The position numbers and the translations under genes are program-made. 64,000 bases of DNA from Proales similis (Eukaryota; Rotifera; Eurotatoria; Ploima; Proalidae). Positions 38,212 to 49,617 of this stretch are shown piece by piece; the stretch's first letter is position 1; every line of letters begins with the position of its first letter. The stretch spans positions 434,001 to 498,000 of the forward strand of contig JAGVRJ010000004.1 in assembly GCA_019059635.1 (NCBI GenBank), written 5' to 3'. The notes under the pieces were generated by a model. It ran no database searches and was not told the DNA's origin. It was given only the letters and a program-made list of their open reading frames with translations.

Positions 38212-39988
38212 ATGAGCGTCAAGCGCAGCAGGATTCGGCGTCCGATTGCGGTCATTTTTCTCCTGCTTGTCTTCGTCTATGTAGCCAATTTTATTCACTC
38301 CCGAGTGCGTTCCGAACGAGAATCTGTTGGTGTTGAACGAATAAAACAGCGTCAAGCAGCTCGACACCAATCGCCTCTATATTCAGACACAAGCCTTAAT
38401 TTCGATCAAATAATTGAATTGAATTCAAATTTCACGATCAGGAATCGTGAGCTGCTGAAAAAGCCTCTTGAGATTGTACTTCTGGTGCAGGTGCACAGGC
38501 GTATTGACTATCTACGCGAGCTGATTCGCTCACTAGCTCGTGTGCTCGACGTTCAGAATACCTTGCTCATATTTTCGCACGATTTCATCGATCAAGACAT
38601 CAATCGGCTGGTGAACAGCATCCAATTTGCTCCGGTAGGTGCAAACGTGCTCCTCCTAGACGAGCTCTCATGCCATGATTCTTCTTTCATCACATGGCTA
38701 AGTTCGTGCAAATATTCTTCCCCTACTCGCGTCAGCTACATCAGCGAACGTTTCCGGACGACGAGCCTGACGACTGCCCTAGAGATGCAGACCGTTCGAT
38801 GTAAACTCTCGGCTCATTCAGTTCGCTTTAGTTTCGTTTGCGCCTAAAACGTTCATCAAGGACGGAAAAGTTAAAGTGCAAAAACGCCAACTACCCGGAC
38901 GCGTACGGCCACTTCCGCGAGGCAAAAATAACCCAAATCAAGCACCATTGGACATGGAAGGTTGCTTGCTCACTTTTCTCATTCAGCGAGCTCGAATTAA
39001 ACTTTAACAGGCCTCATTCGTTTTTGAAAAAGCAGCCCAGCTGACTGACCCGAGCGGCTTAAAAGTGCTGCTCCTGGAAGAAGACCATTATTTACTGCCG
39101 GACACTATTTACATGCTTCAAGAGCTCTACCGGCTGTAAGCTTGTCGTTTTTGCTCAAAGCTGCTCAGATTCATTCTGAACGGATTTTATCAAATAGGCG
39201 GAAAAGTGAGTGCGAAATCGTTGACTTGGGCATTCATTCTGGAAAAGGCGTTGATTCCGGACCAAACTGGCCAGGTGGTCAGGTGAGCACTTTGCATCAA
39301 GTTTTTCGTTGACACCTTGACTTCAATGCCACGACTCTAGTATGGCGTCGCATTCTGGCACAGTGCATATCACAACACTGGAATAGTGCTGAACAACGCA
39401 CTGTGGAACGAGTTCAAAAAGTGCCACCAAGTGAGTAGGACAGTCGAAATGCAGAACGAGTTGCGTACTTATCAAGGTCGATCTCTTTTTCAAGACCTTC
39501 TGTGACTATGATGATTACAACTGGGACTGGAGTTTACAGTTCGCCGCTCAGACGTGCTTCTCATCGCCGATCAAGTCTCTTCATTCGCTTGCTCCTCGAG
39601 TGCTTCATATCGGCAAATGGTACGCTCTCGAGCATTAGTCTACTTTTCATAATTTGATGGCGATTGCTATTATCAAGCGGTACTCATTTAAACCAGGCGA
39701 ACTGCGACGTCAGCTCAGACATTGGCAAGCTCGAGTCAAAAATCAGAGCTCATCAGAGTCGCTTATTCCCGGTCAAATTGACACCAGTCACGAGCGAATC
39801 GAAGCAAATCAAGCTGTCAAAATCTAACGGAGGTGACCACTCAATCGGCTAGTTTCGGTTTGATTGCTCATTTGACTTCCTAAGGCTGGGCTGATCCACG
39901 AGATCGTCAATTCTGCAAACATTTGCTCAACTCGGCATCGCAACGTCTCACACTTAAAAATTACTCCGAGCTTCTTCTCCAGCATTGA
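38212..39988 (+). CDS. MGAT2: Alpha-1,6-mannosyl-glycoprotein 2-beta-N-acetylglucosaminyltransferase (GlcNAc-TII)
   Basis: Golgi type II membrane enzyme that adds GlcNAc to the alpha-1,6 mannose arm, the step that commits N-glycans to complex type. Nine exons (38212-38634, 38703-38800, 38861-38960, 39011-39135, 39198-39282, 39341-39430, 39477-39619, 39678-39832, 39885-39988) sum to exactly 440 codons plus stop, against 447 in human. Visible: a short basic cytoplasmic tail and one membrane anchor (IAVIFLLLVFVYVANF), LVQVHRRIDYLRELIRSL, IFSHDF, DDCPRD, YPDAYGHFREAK and KHHW, the metal/UDP-site region LEEDHYLLPD, FCDYDDYNWDWSLQ, and the C-terminal NGGW-DPRD. All match family landmarks. Eight introns of 46-68 bp contrast with the single-exon vertebrate gene. 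Confidence 0.94.
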
Positions 39989-40227
39989 TTCAGACAGGCG
40001 AGAAAGATTGAGGGTTTTATTCGAAACTAATGTCCACAGCAGATAATCACAATGGCAGGGAGAAAGAAAACGAAATGATTGAAGAAAACTAAATAAAAGA
40101 CAATGAAAGACGCCCTCGAGTGGAGCAAGATACGGTTGATATGTTGATTTGGTCGATTTGCGTTGCTTTGTTGTTGGCTCGCTTACTCGAGCGAGAAGCG
40201 AGAACGAGAAATTTCATTGAAAAAATT

Positions 40228-42611
40228 TTAAAGAAATTTGTTGCACAGCTCGTGCAATTCGTTCAAGCACTGGGTTAAGGTCTGTCCGAAGCGAATAGCG
40301 CACGTTTCAGAGCAAGATTTAAATGAGGATATGCAAAAGAGAATGTAATTGGGCTTTGGATTGTACGCACATCCGTAGCCATCAGGCACAACCGGGCCGT
40401 AGCACATGAACGTGTCCTCCAACGAAGTGGGTACCTTGATAGCATCAAATTGATGAGTGATCGTTGTTCGCACTCGTTCCTGGGCGCCTCTTACTTGACT
40501 AGTAGACAGGGCAAAGTGGTTGCATTTCTCAAACGAGCTGTCTCTGAACAACTCAGGCAGCTGAATGCATTTGTCTTGGGCGAGTCGTCTAAGGGAGTTG
40601 AGGTGATTATCCATGCCGTGACCCAGAATGTTCTTTTTGATTTTTCCATTCATATGCGTGGACGATGGCGACGGATTAACTCGCTTACCTGGACCATGAG
40701 ATCGGTTTGATGTTGAATTGCGCGCATAAACAATTCAAAGCGTTGTTCATCCGAGTGGCCCGAATCGGCCTCCATCGCTCGCACCCAATCGAGCGCTTCA
40801 ACCGAGTTGGCGCGAATGTTGTCTACACGGCCTTGGCGAAATCGCCGCAGCGACGCGCTCTCATAGGTCGAGACCAGCTTGTTGTGCATTCGATAGTGAG
40901 CAAACTGAAGAGCGCACTGGATAAAACTGTCCGGACTTGTTTTGACTTTTTTGGGAAAATCTCGCCCGAAGAGCTCGTATTTGATCACTTCGAGTTCTAG
41001 ATTTTCTATGCGACTAACAAACGAGAGTTACAGTTAACGCAGTCAGAGAAAGAAGAAGAAAAAGAGGAGAGATTACTTGTCAAAGTCAACTCGAGCACGT
41101 TCAATCCACTCTTCTACTTGATCGTTTATTTTCCAGCAAAGTTTGCGTGGCATCGGCAGTTCGCACAAAGACGGCATCCTGAACAGCTTTTGTTTCTTCT
41201 TTTCGGCCCTAGGTAACATCGGCGATCAGGAAAACGCTTCTTTTACTTGTCAGGCCAAAAGGGCACACTTACATGTATCTGAACAGGTGCTCGCTCAGAT
41301 CAATAACCACAATGCCCTCGGCAGCCGAGTGCTCGTAATTCAAGCCACATACGCCGTCTTCTGATATGATGAACTGCATGGTCTTGTCGAACCATCGATT
41401 GCCGCTGTTATGGCGACTGCTTGAGCCGTGAATCATTTGAAGCGCTTGTCGTTTGAGTTGACTGCTTGTGTCGTCCGGCTCGCTGCCGCCGACTTGTTTA
41501 TCAAAGCAGAGTATGAACAGACTCCGTTCGATCATGTCGAGGCAGTCGCGATTCGTCGACTCTTTTCAGTATCTTTTCACTCTTCTGTGTGATGGCTCAA
41601 TTTGGTGGGCTGGAGTTACCTCTGATAAGCTCGTTACGAGCCAGAGCCCATTCATCGCGTGACAATGATGTCAAATAGCCGACACCGGAGGCGGCCGACC
41701 TGCTCGACAGCCTCGGCTCGTTGGAGTTTTGCTTTATTCTCTTCAGCTGGTGATAGAGCTGCATCTGACTTAGACGAGAAAAGTTGACCACCACGTCGAG
41801 CACATACATTTGGCCATTGCTAATGACAATTATGTGCTCGGGCTCGGCTACCACTCTGGTCGACGAGTTGAGTAGCTTATCGCGCTCAACGCCCGGCATG
41901 CGATATGAGCAGAACAAGCGATAATACTGTTCCATGCACAGCGGCTGGCCTTTTTCGCGACAACTGCACCGGTCGACTGGCAGCTCTCGCCTTAAATTCA
42001 TTCATCAATTGCTTTGATGATTGAGGAGAAAGCGATTCTGGCCGCTTACCTATCGAGCACATTCTTGTACTCCAGAATTCCCGAGATCAGGTCAGAAGCG
42101 AAGCGCAGCTGTGCCTCTTCGTTGTTGGCGTCAAAGTTCTCGCGCGGAAACAACATGCCCGGATTGGAGTTTATTGGCAGTGCAAGCTTGTTGAGCAGAT
42201 ACATATCCTCCATCCACCACTCATAAGCCTTTTAGACTAAGCATGAACCTTGAAAGACCGAAAAGAGCGCAAATCAACCCTTACCCAATTGTCTTTTTGC
42301 TCGGCAAGTCGAACTAATTCCGACTGGAGTTGGGCACCTGCGCCACCGGGCTGCATGAACTCTTCGACTAGTTTCTCGGTTCGTCTGTACTGCTGGTCGT
42401 CGGACACAGATCTCACGCAATTCAGGTATTTGCTCAGACTCTCCTCCAGGCTGGGCACTGGCAGTTTGGGCAATGGCTGACTTAGGTTCCATTTAACGTA
42501 GTCCGGATCACTGGCATGTTTCGCTTTGATTTTTTCTATGTAACTCTTGAGTGAATCACTCTTGCTGGCTGCAATAATTTGCTCTCGCCTGCTCATCTGC
42601 TGCCCGTTCAT
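40228..42611 (-). CDS. ChAT: Choline O-acetyltransferase
   Basis: Makes acetylcholine from choline and acetyl-CoA in cholinergic neurons. Eight exons, beginning 42611-42285 and ending with 40632-40495 and 40434-40228, give about 645 residues, the usual size of the neuronal enzyme core. Landmarks: WWMEDMYLLNKLALPINSNP, LRFASDLISGIL, EPEHIIV, NRDCLDMIERS, catalytic His in YEHSAAEGI, TYESASLRRF, and STSQ followed by VPTS and CYGPVVPDGYG. The RVDNIR motif carries the Val-Asp-Asn triplet typical of choline rather than carnitine acyltransferases. A splice acceptor (AG at 42631-42632) lies 19 bases before the ATG with the frame open back to it, so an upstream exon may add a leader or N-terminal residues. 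The intron 40494-40435 is 60 nt and stop-free. VAChT lies immediately upstream on the same strand. Confidence 0.95.
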
Positions 42612-42630
42612 GATGATCCAACTTGGGCAT

Positions 42631-42632
42631 CT
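42631..42632 (-). promoter_or_regulatory. Splice acceptor ahead of ChAT coding exon
   Basis: CTTTTTCACGCTTGTAG on the minus strand, just 5' of the ChAT ATG. An ATG directly after it (42630-42628) is out of frame with ChAT and opens a short upstream frame. Confidence 0.5.
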
Positions 42633-43261
42633 ACAAGCGTGAAAAAGATCACAAAGTTCGCTTTTAAAAATTTCAATTCAGGCCGTGACGAGTGAATTAC
42701 CACTCGCCTCACAGTAGTCGCATCTATTTTTTTTGTTTTCAAGTTTGAAGATTTATTTTTGCAAACAGCAGCTAGACAAGTTGCTAAACTCATAAATAAA
42801 ACGCCTGTTCTTTTTTTCTTCAAAGAGGAAAAGAAGAAAGTCGCCGATGACAATAAGGAATGATGCAATAGACGAAACATTCAATTAAATAAAAGCGAAA
42901 AGAAAAAAGAGAAGAAAATTTAAAACTTGAAATGAGTGACTATTCGCTCAACGCTTGTCTGTTTACTTGCTCTTAACTCTAAGCTTAACGATTGTTGACT
43001 GAAATTGATGATTTGCTGCTGCTCTGGATGGAGTCGATCAGCAGAACCAACTCTGCGTAATATCATTTGATAGTCTACTCTATCGGACTCATGGATTCAA
43101 GTGTTAAATTGATGCTGATTTAGTTTGGCGAGCAAAACGAGCGGATTAAAACGCGGCTGGGGTGATTGGTTAAAATTGAGAAAAGGCTCAAACTTTGGGC
43201 GCTTTCCACTTTCGGGCGGTTCATTTACTTGGCTCATCTCTTAGACCGTTCGGGCTAGTAT

Positions 43262-43267
43262 TTTATT
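43262..43267 (-). promoter_or_regulatory. Poly(A) signal of VAChT
   Basis: AATAAA on the minus strand 139 bases past the VAChT stop. Confidence 0.5.
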
Positions 43268-43405
43268 TCCGCTCGTTAATTGCTGTTAGAACCGCGGGCC
43301 GGTCAGAGGGACAGGTCGTTGGGTTTTGAATTATTGAGAAATGAACGCGAAATATTGAGGATGGTTACGAATTCGGATTTTACAGGTATGGTTGGCGTTG
43401 GTAAA

Positions 43406-45070
43406 TCAGGGCATGGACTGATAGTCAGCCCTTTGATAGCTGTTGCTAGCCATCATACCGGTGTCGAAGCCGTTGTTGGCCGTGTCATCCTCGTCCGAGT
43501 CCTGATCTACAAAGCGTTTGAAACCGGCACCTGCAATCACTCCCTGTGCTTTACTAATTGCGCTCAGCTCGTTTAGCTCGAGCGGCTTGAACTCGTAGAA
43601 ATAGCGCAGGAAATAGACGACCGGCGCGTAAGCAAGGTGAATCAAGGCTATGCCGATATTGAGAGCTGTGAAGCCGAATAGGTGCATGATGTTGCCGGCC
43701 ATTATAGGTCCGAACGCGTAGGCCATCGAGTAGGATATGTCGGCAATGGCGTAGACACTGCCGTACACAGAGGTGTGTCGTACGTCAACCAGATAGCCCA
43801 AGGTTGGAAGGATGGCGGTGTCGACAAGCGAGACGCCAAAGCAGATGCCAGAGATCGGGATCATGAGCGACCAGAAGCTGGTGCAGAATGGCACCAGAAT
43901 ACAAGAAAGGCCCCCGATGACGAGGCCACCAGTGGCAATCAGCCATTGATACTGCGGAAATCGCTTTGTCATGTAGACTGTGAATATGACGCCCATCAAA
44001 TGCGGCACAAAACCTGGCAGCCAAATAGAGCCCATCTCCGACTCGGTTGCGTTCATTGTGTTTTTCATCCATATGGCGATGGTCGGCTCAATGAATGACA
44101 GCGATACATTGGATATGACCAAGGCGCCAGCACAAATCGCAATATAAGGGTCTTTGAGTAGCTGCCAAATACTCGGTCCTTCGACGTGATTACCTTCGCT
44201 GGCGGCCGTTTGTGTCTGGCTTTTGGGCTGCATCACAAGCAAGAGGAGTCCGCCGTCGACTAGAGCGAGCAAAGCCAGAAGAACGAACGGCACGGGACGT
44301 CCCAGATATTGGAAAAAGAAGCCTCCGAACGGCGGCGCAACCAAACTGCCGAACGATATGAAAGCGATGGCTACTCCCAGCGCTTTTGATCGCTCGCCTT
44401 CCTCGGTGAATTTGTCCGCAATCATGGCCATGCCGCTCGTGTCGGCGAACGCACTTCCCACGCCCTGAAGACTTCGGGCCAAAAACAGAACAAAAAAGGA
44501 GCCGCCAACAGAGAACAAGAGAGTTGAAGCGAATATGATCGCCAGGCCGATGATCATCGGAATATCGTAGCCCTTGCGATCGATGAAGCCGCCGCTGAAC
44601 GGATTGACCAGCAGTTGAACCAATGCCTTTGACGCGAACAGAAATCCCACCGTTATGTCTTCGCTGCCGTCTGAGCTCTCTGCTGGCTCCAGCTTGTCCT
44701 TGTCAATCGCATAAGAGATCATGGTCTGCAAAAACGAAGTAGTTGTTGATGTGCTGGTGGTTGTTCTCACTCGCGGATTGTACACGGGCCTCTCTATTTC
44801 GGGCTCGTTCGCCTCAATGATCGGCAGCTGAGTCAACGTCGCCGGATACGTTGAAGTGACTCCCCTTGCCTGCTGCGACTCGACATTCAACCGGTGAAGG
44901 TACTCGGGTATGATTGGAACAATCACCATGAACAGCATGTTATCGAGTAAGAGAGCGATGCAGACTATTATAAGAATGACATTGCGCTGATATTTCGGCT
45001 CGTTGAGCTTTTCGCTCATTTCTTGGTTGAGAAAGTTGACTTCTTTGTTTATTCCCGGTATGGTAGGCAT
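43406..45070 (-). CDS. VAChT: Vesicular acetylcholine transporter
   Basis: Proton/acetylcholine antiporter of synaptic vesicles, SLC18 family (SLC18A3), 554 residues in a single exon, as is usual for this gene. The start MPTIPGI was chosen because it precedes the conserved cytoplasmic N-terminus and lies just after an acceptor (AG at 45113-45114); upstream in-frame codons are probably intron. Twelve membrane helices are apparent. TM1 has LLLDNMLFMVIVPIIP with the conserved Asp, followed by a long lumenal Thr/Ser-rich loop. Then come SLQGVGSAFADTSGMAMIAD, WMKNTMNATESEMG, SLVDTAILPTLGYLVDVRH and VYGSVYAIADISYS. These agree with VAChT better than with monoamine transporters. The C-terminal tail holds an acidic DQDSDEDD cluster. 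The neighbour ChAT confirms the identity. Confidence 0.95.
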   Translation of the reverse strand: MPTIPGINKEVNFLNQEMSEKLNEPKYQRNVILIIVCIALLLDNMLFMVIVPIIPEYLHRLNVESQQARGVTSTYPATLTQLPIIEANEPEIERPVYNPRVRTTTSTSTTTSFLQTMISYAIDKDKLEPAESSDGSEDITVGFLFASKALVQLLVNPFSGGFIDRKGYDIPMIIGLAIIFASTLLFSVGGSFFVLFLARSLQGVGSAFADTSGMAMIADKFTEEGERSKALGVAIAFISFGSLVAPPFGGFFFQYLGRPVPFVLLALLALVDGGLLLLVMQPKSQTQTAASEGNHVEGPSIWQLLKDPYIAICAGALVISNVSLSFIEPTIAIWMKNTMNATESEMGSIWLPGFVPHLMGVIFTVYMTKRFPQYQWLIATGGLVIGGLSCILVPFCTSFWSLMIPISGICFGVSLVDTAILPTLGYLVDVRHTSVYGSVYAIADISYSMAYAFGPIMAGNIMHLFGFTALNIGIALIHLAYAPVVYFLRYFYEFKPLELNELSAISKAQGVIAGAGFKRFVDQDSDEDDTANNGFDTGMMASNSYQRADYQSMP

Positions 45071-45112
45071 TCTGCAATCTAGACGATCAACTCTTGCTTC
45101 TTTAAGATTATC

Positions 45113-45114
45113 CT
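45113..45114 (-). promoter_or_regulatory. Splice acceptor ahead of VAChT
   Basis: CTTGATTTTCAG followed by GATAATC on the minus strand, 42 bases before the VAChT ATG. It suggests that the transcript begins with a separate upstream leader exon. Confidence 0.5.
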
Positions 45115-46767
45115 GAAAATCAAGCGCCAAATGAGTAAAACGGAATAGAGATGAGAAGAAGAAGAAGAGCGACGAAAGGCGACCGTCAGGTGCCATGTGC
45201 ACCACGTTCACATGCGGGAAAAGACGCTTAGCAAGGCCGAAATCTCGATTGGCTTGATCACTTCATTAAGAAAGGCTAATGAATTGACTGTGCTAATCCA
45301 GCGCGATTCCTGTATGGGCTCAATCAAGCATCCGAATGGCACGCTCGTGATTTAATTTTTCCAATTATATTAGATGGAAGCAAAAAGAGAATTAGAAAAA
45401 GAATTGCAGAGCAGAAGAAACTGGAAGAGAAAGGAAAATGGGAGCGAACGCGGGGGCAATGAGGTAGAAGACGAGATGCATGCCGCTCTTAATTAGGCTC
45501 CCCCAAAGGTCTCGATTCAGTCCAAGCAATCTTAGACAGTCACATGCGAGCCTCTGATTTTGTAATTAATTATAAGAGTTTTAAAGGATCTGGCTGGCAT
45601 TAGAAATTGACAAAAGGCGTATCAGGCTTGCGTATCGTGGTCAAAAACAATGCCAGCTTATGAATTTATCATTTGCTTCAGCTGAACAAAGCGCTTGGGA
45701 TTTACCAGCGGCTCAAGAGAAAATTCTCCCATTTCTCTCTTTCTCACTCTGTCTCACATTCAAGCACTTGGTATCATTTACTTGTTTCGCTTCATTTTCG
45801 ACTCTTTTCAGCCCATTTTTACTTTCTTGAAGCATTTTAAATCTCTCTTGGCGTTCGCCTTTATTCTCGGCTTTGAGAACTCGATTGAGCTCAATTTGAC
45901 AGACAATAAACGAGACACACATCTCCCAGATGACTTGAATCAATCAAATTGAGGCCTCATCTTGAGAGTCCGGCCAACTTGATCACGATTGCAATAGAGT
46001 TGTATCGGAACGAAATAATTCATTAGTTGACAATGCAAGTGTTGAATAGGCAAGAAGAAATGAGCGAAATTTGAGAGAAAAAAAAAAGTTTAAATCGCTG
46101 TAGTCATTGACAAAGATGCAGAAGCTGGTAGACAGAGTTGAGAGAAATCGTAGAAGCGAAAACACTCGAGTCACAGACGGAAGCAAATAGAAATGCTGGT
46201 CACATGGTTTAATTCAGGAGAAGAACACTTAGGCGTCTGCTTGAGTGAAGTTTTCACACAGAGAGACAGTGACAAGCGAGGAAACACACACGAGAAAAGG
46301 AGAGGAGGAAGAGGGCAAGCGAGGCAGAGTAAATTCTGGTTGCGGAACAATGGAAAACAGAAACGAAATCTGAAAGTAAGAGCTACATAGGCCAGGACAG
46401 AGTCAATGCCGCCAGCTCCGCTTTGCCAGTCGAGTGACGAAAGGAGATACTTTAACGAACAAAATCAATACTGGCAATTAATAAATAATTGATTGAGAAG
46501 CGCCGCGTCTGCGATGTGGCTGCCGGCTAATAATACTGCAACGAAAGCAAGCAGCGAAGAAAAAAAAATAAGAAGACGAAAATTGATTGTCTAATGAGTT
46601 AGAAATGATTTGCAATTACATGAATTTGAGGCAAAAGCGCTCAAGATGAGAAGATCGACCGGGAGGAAATAGCTGCGCGCCACTTGGCTTGGCGGCTATT
46701 TGCATTCATTCATTGGCTCTTGTCTATTTTCTTGCCGCTTGGCCCAAGACTGCATCCAATGTCGATT

Positions 46768-46768
<1 letters not shown>

Positions 46769-46799
<31 letters not shown>
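46769..46799. repeat. (CT)15 microsatellite
   Basis: Uninterrupted CT dinucleotide run of 31 bases, reading as (GA)n on the strand of the cholinergic genes. Confidence 0.95.
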
Positions 46800-46807
<8 letters not shown>

Positions 46808-48477
46808 TCTATCAAACTGGAGACACAGACACACATAGACACAATTAGCCATGAATGGATCTCTGATTATCAATAGCGGCCTCATTCAGATGTCGGGCAT
46901 TTGAGTTGTTGTTGGCACAACTACTAGAGTGACAATTAAAAATAGAACCCTAAATGTTTGGTAGATGTAACCAAATTAGGCCCAAGCGAGTTCCATGGGT
47001 GCGTTGAGCGACTAGCAGTCGAATGGCCATTTCGGCGTGTTTGACAATGCACAACACAGCGCCAAGTCGGCCGTAATTCGCTCAGGCCGTGAAAGCAACC
47101 CCGCTGTCGTTGAATTTATTCTCTTCTAATTAATTGGTCCCACAATATAAATTAAATAGAAGCTCAAAGTTGATTGAGAGCGAATTAGGAGAAATTTGCC
47201 AATTCAATTAGTGTTTTCTCTAATCTAGCCAATGATGCTGGTGTTATCTGAATAATTCAAATGGTAAATAATAATTTAAAGCAAACAAGCAGCCAGAGAA
47301 GAGAAACAGAAAAGGAGAAGCAGAACGAGTGATTGAGACAGAGCGTGTGTGTGAAAGAAAGAGAGAGAGGGAGAGCTGCGACTCAAAAAGCAGAAGAGCG
47401 CCTACGAGGCAACTTCTAATCAGCTCTTCTACTTGAGTTTGCCTTGTAAGCCACCAAAGGCACTCGCATCCTTGACAGCAATTATCCCACGATGCCTATT
47501 TATTTAACACGGAAGTATAAAATTGAAAACTGAAACGAGCCACCTTACACACAAGACGGAAACCGGGAGGCAACTCTTTCTCCTTCTCTCTCTGGCGCGC
47601 TCTTCCATTAATCTCCGCTGCACTTTGCTTAGCAACCGCAATTCGATTGTCTGAGAGCTGACGCATCCTGATTAAATGGGCCGTCAGACATACAGGCACC
47701 TCAAGTGCTTTATAAAATTTTCTGCCTCTCGTCGCTTTCTGGCGTCGGTAAAAGAAAGAGGCGAGAAATAATGGAAAATGCAAAGAAAGCGCGCACCGTG
47801 CAATCCAAGCTCTGAAATTAGGCGAGCGTCAAGTCTATTTGATTGAACTTGATCAGGATGGCGATCATTTCCGGAAATTTACTCCATTGTCGTTTGAATG
47901 ACTAAATAATGCCACAAACAGCGCCAGTTAGCGGACAAGAATTTGGCCTTTGAGTGAGCGAAAAGTAGATTTTTTTTTCAAATGTTGCATCACGATCGGA
48001 GTAAGCAAACGAGCTGCGTGTTAATTAGAAGAGCGGAGCATTGCTGTGCGATATGTGTGCCGCAGGGCTGAGTTCAACAAGAGCTCCAAGCAGAGATTGA
48101 CATATTAAATAATTAATGGCCAAGAATATAAAGAAATCTCTGCACGCGTAGTTTGGTCGCCTTCGGCTTCAGAGGTGAGACAGAAAATTTCTCGTCCGTG
48201 CCACACGCCGTTCAAATTTGTTTTTCATTAAAATTAATAAAAAAAAAATAACAACGAAGAAACGTCCGAACAGCATGCATCCAACACGATGATTAATAGA
48301 AGAGCGATCGGAGCTAAATTTGCCTGATCAAATTGGTCAAGATCGGAAAAGAGGCGCCATCGATGGCGTCTTGGACGCTCAAAAAGATAAAGAAACAAAA
48401 TGAAAGCAAACGCGAATAGAACAAACAAATAAAGAGGAGAAAATGCAATCGGGATACAGGGATTGTTGTTCTGCTTC

Positions 48478-48495
48478 CTCTCTCTCTCTCTCTCT
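48478..48495. repeat. Short CT microsatellite
   Basis: About nine CT/TC units in the same non-coding region. Confidence 0.85.
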
Positions 48496-49105
48496 GCTTG
48501 TCAACTCGCTTCTTTTCTTTTCGCGCGCAACGGTAAACAGGCGCCTGCTGGTCTATTTACCCAACACAGTTCGAGAACTGAAAAAACAAGTAGCAGCAAT
48601 GTTGTTTTAAAATGGAAGCGAGAAGAGAAACAAGTGGAATTAGAAGAGGCGATGGCAACCCAATGGCAAGACGACGATGAGCAAAATAAGCGCGTCTGCG
48701 ATTACCTTGAACGAGCCAAGTAACGAGTGGGCTGGTATTTACCAACGCCGTGTAAATTGATTGTCAAAGGTAATGAAAGAAAGCGGAAGCGAGCTGCGCT
48801 TTAATGCCAGTTCATTTCATCCTATTAGCCGTAAGCAAGCTCGTACAGTGCAGTGCAGTCAACGAAATCTATTAGAGGTGCTTGCGTCGTCGACGCCTTA
48901 TTCTTTCAATAAGCCACTCGACTGGAGTCAAATATCGTGAATGATAACCGCCGCAGCCAACTAGAAAGCCAACCAGTGCCTAATTTGCTAAGTAGATTCT
49001 ATTTTGTCACAAAACTAGACCCGATTGACATTAGGACATATAATGCAAGCCAGCTGCCTGCCTGTATGATTGTCGAGCCGTTTCATCATATAATGATCCT
49101 CCTCT

Positions 49106-49119
49106 TCTCTCTCTCTCTC
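49106..49119. repeat. Short CT microsatellite
   Basis: About seven TC units in the same non-coding region, followed by CACACTC. Confidence 0.8.
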
Positions 49120-49554
49120 ACACTCAGACAAATTAGTCGTTCTCTTTAATTTCAGAGATTTCTACCTGAAGCTTCAGGCCGTGTACGCCAACGTGCCCAT
49201 TATCGCTCAGCGTGGCCTTTCTTTCCTCCTCTTTTTTTTATTTATTAAAAAGAACGTCTGTCTGGGTTCCACCAGGCGTGCTCGAATTTTTCTATGCGTT
49301 TGCATCATTAATTGATACTCTCAAGGAAAATCTGCTCTGCGTTATTTAGCAGTTGACAGAGTGCATCCAGATTTACACGATCCTGCCAATTCGGTCCTTT
49401 TATTGGCAGCATTGATCAATCGAAATAAGTGAAGGTGGTTTTATTAAATGAAAAGAGCGGCTGTGTTTTGACCAAAATTCCTGCAAAACATCGTCCCGAA
49501 CAGATTCGATATTCAGAACGCTAGAGCAAGTGGAGAAGAGTTGCGAAAAGAGCT

Positions 49555-49560
49555 TTTATT
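49555..49560 (-). promoter_or_regulatory. Poly(A) signal of copy D
   Basis: AATAAA on the minus strand 58 bases after the copy D stop. Confidence 0.55.
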
Positions 49561-49617
49561 GCGGTCTGCTAAAAAGGTCCAGCTACGAAGCGGTTTGAAT
49601 TGAAGTGGTTCTGCTCT

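Larger units (their letters stand above)
42612..43405. other. VAChT-ChAT spacer
   Basis: About 795 bp between the VAChT stop and the ChAT ATG. It contains the VAChT poly(A) signal (AATAAA, minus, 43262-43267) and, at its lower end, the pyrimidine-rich acceptor of the first ChAT coding exon. If ChAT is spliced from a leader upstream of VAChT, this is the last part of ChAT intron 1. An open frame at 42608-42880 has no family features. Confidence 0.6.
45115..49617. promoter_or_regulatory. Large non-coding region upstream of the cholinergic locus
   Basis: About 4.5 kb without a credible gene, the longest such stretch in an otherwise dense window. It lies 5' of VAChT/ChAT and 3' of copy D. Contents: (CT)n tracts at 46769-46799, about 48478-48495 and 49106-49119; GA-rich runs near 47340-47380; and TAATTA homeodomain-type cores at 45563-45568, 45567-45572, 47127-47132, 48022-48027 and 48110-48115. 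It probably holds the promoter, shared leader exon and enhancers of the cholinergic genes. Short open frames on both strands look random. The poly(A) signal of copy D lies at 49555-49560. Confidence 0.5.

Noticed and set aside
40228-42611. Carnitine O-acetyltransferase as the identity of the acyltransferase
   Set aside because: The RVDNIR motif, overall match to ChAT, and the adjacent VAChT all favour choline acetyltransferase.
42608-42880. Minus-strand open frame of 90 codons just before ChAT
   Set aside because: It ends in TGA overlapping the ChAT ATG in another frame, runs through a clear splice acceptor, and resembles no protein.
43406-45070. Vesicular monoamine transporter as the identity of the SLC18 gene
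   Set aside because: The sequence agrees better with VAChT in the helices, is intronless, and adjoins ChAT.
47496-47783. Minus-strand open frame of 95 codons in the cholinergic upstream region
   Set aside because: No conserved motif, no neighbouring exons in frame; probably chance.
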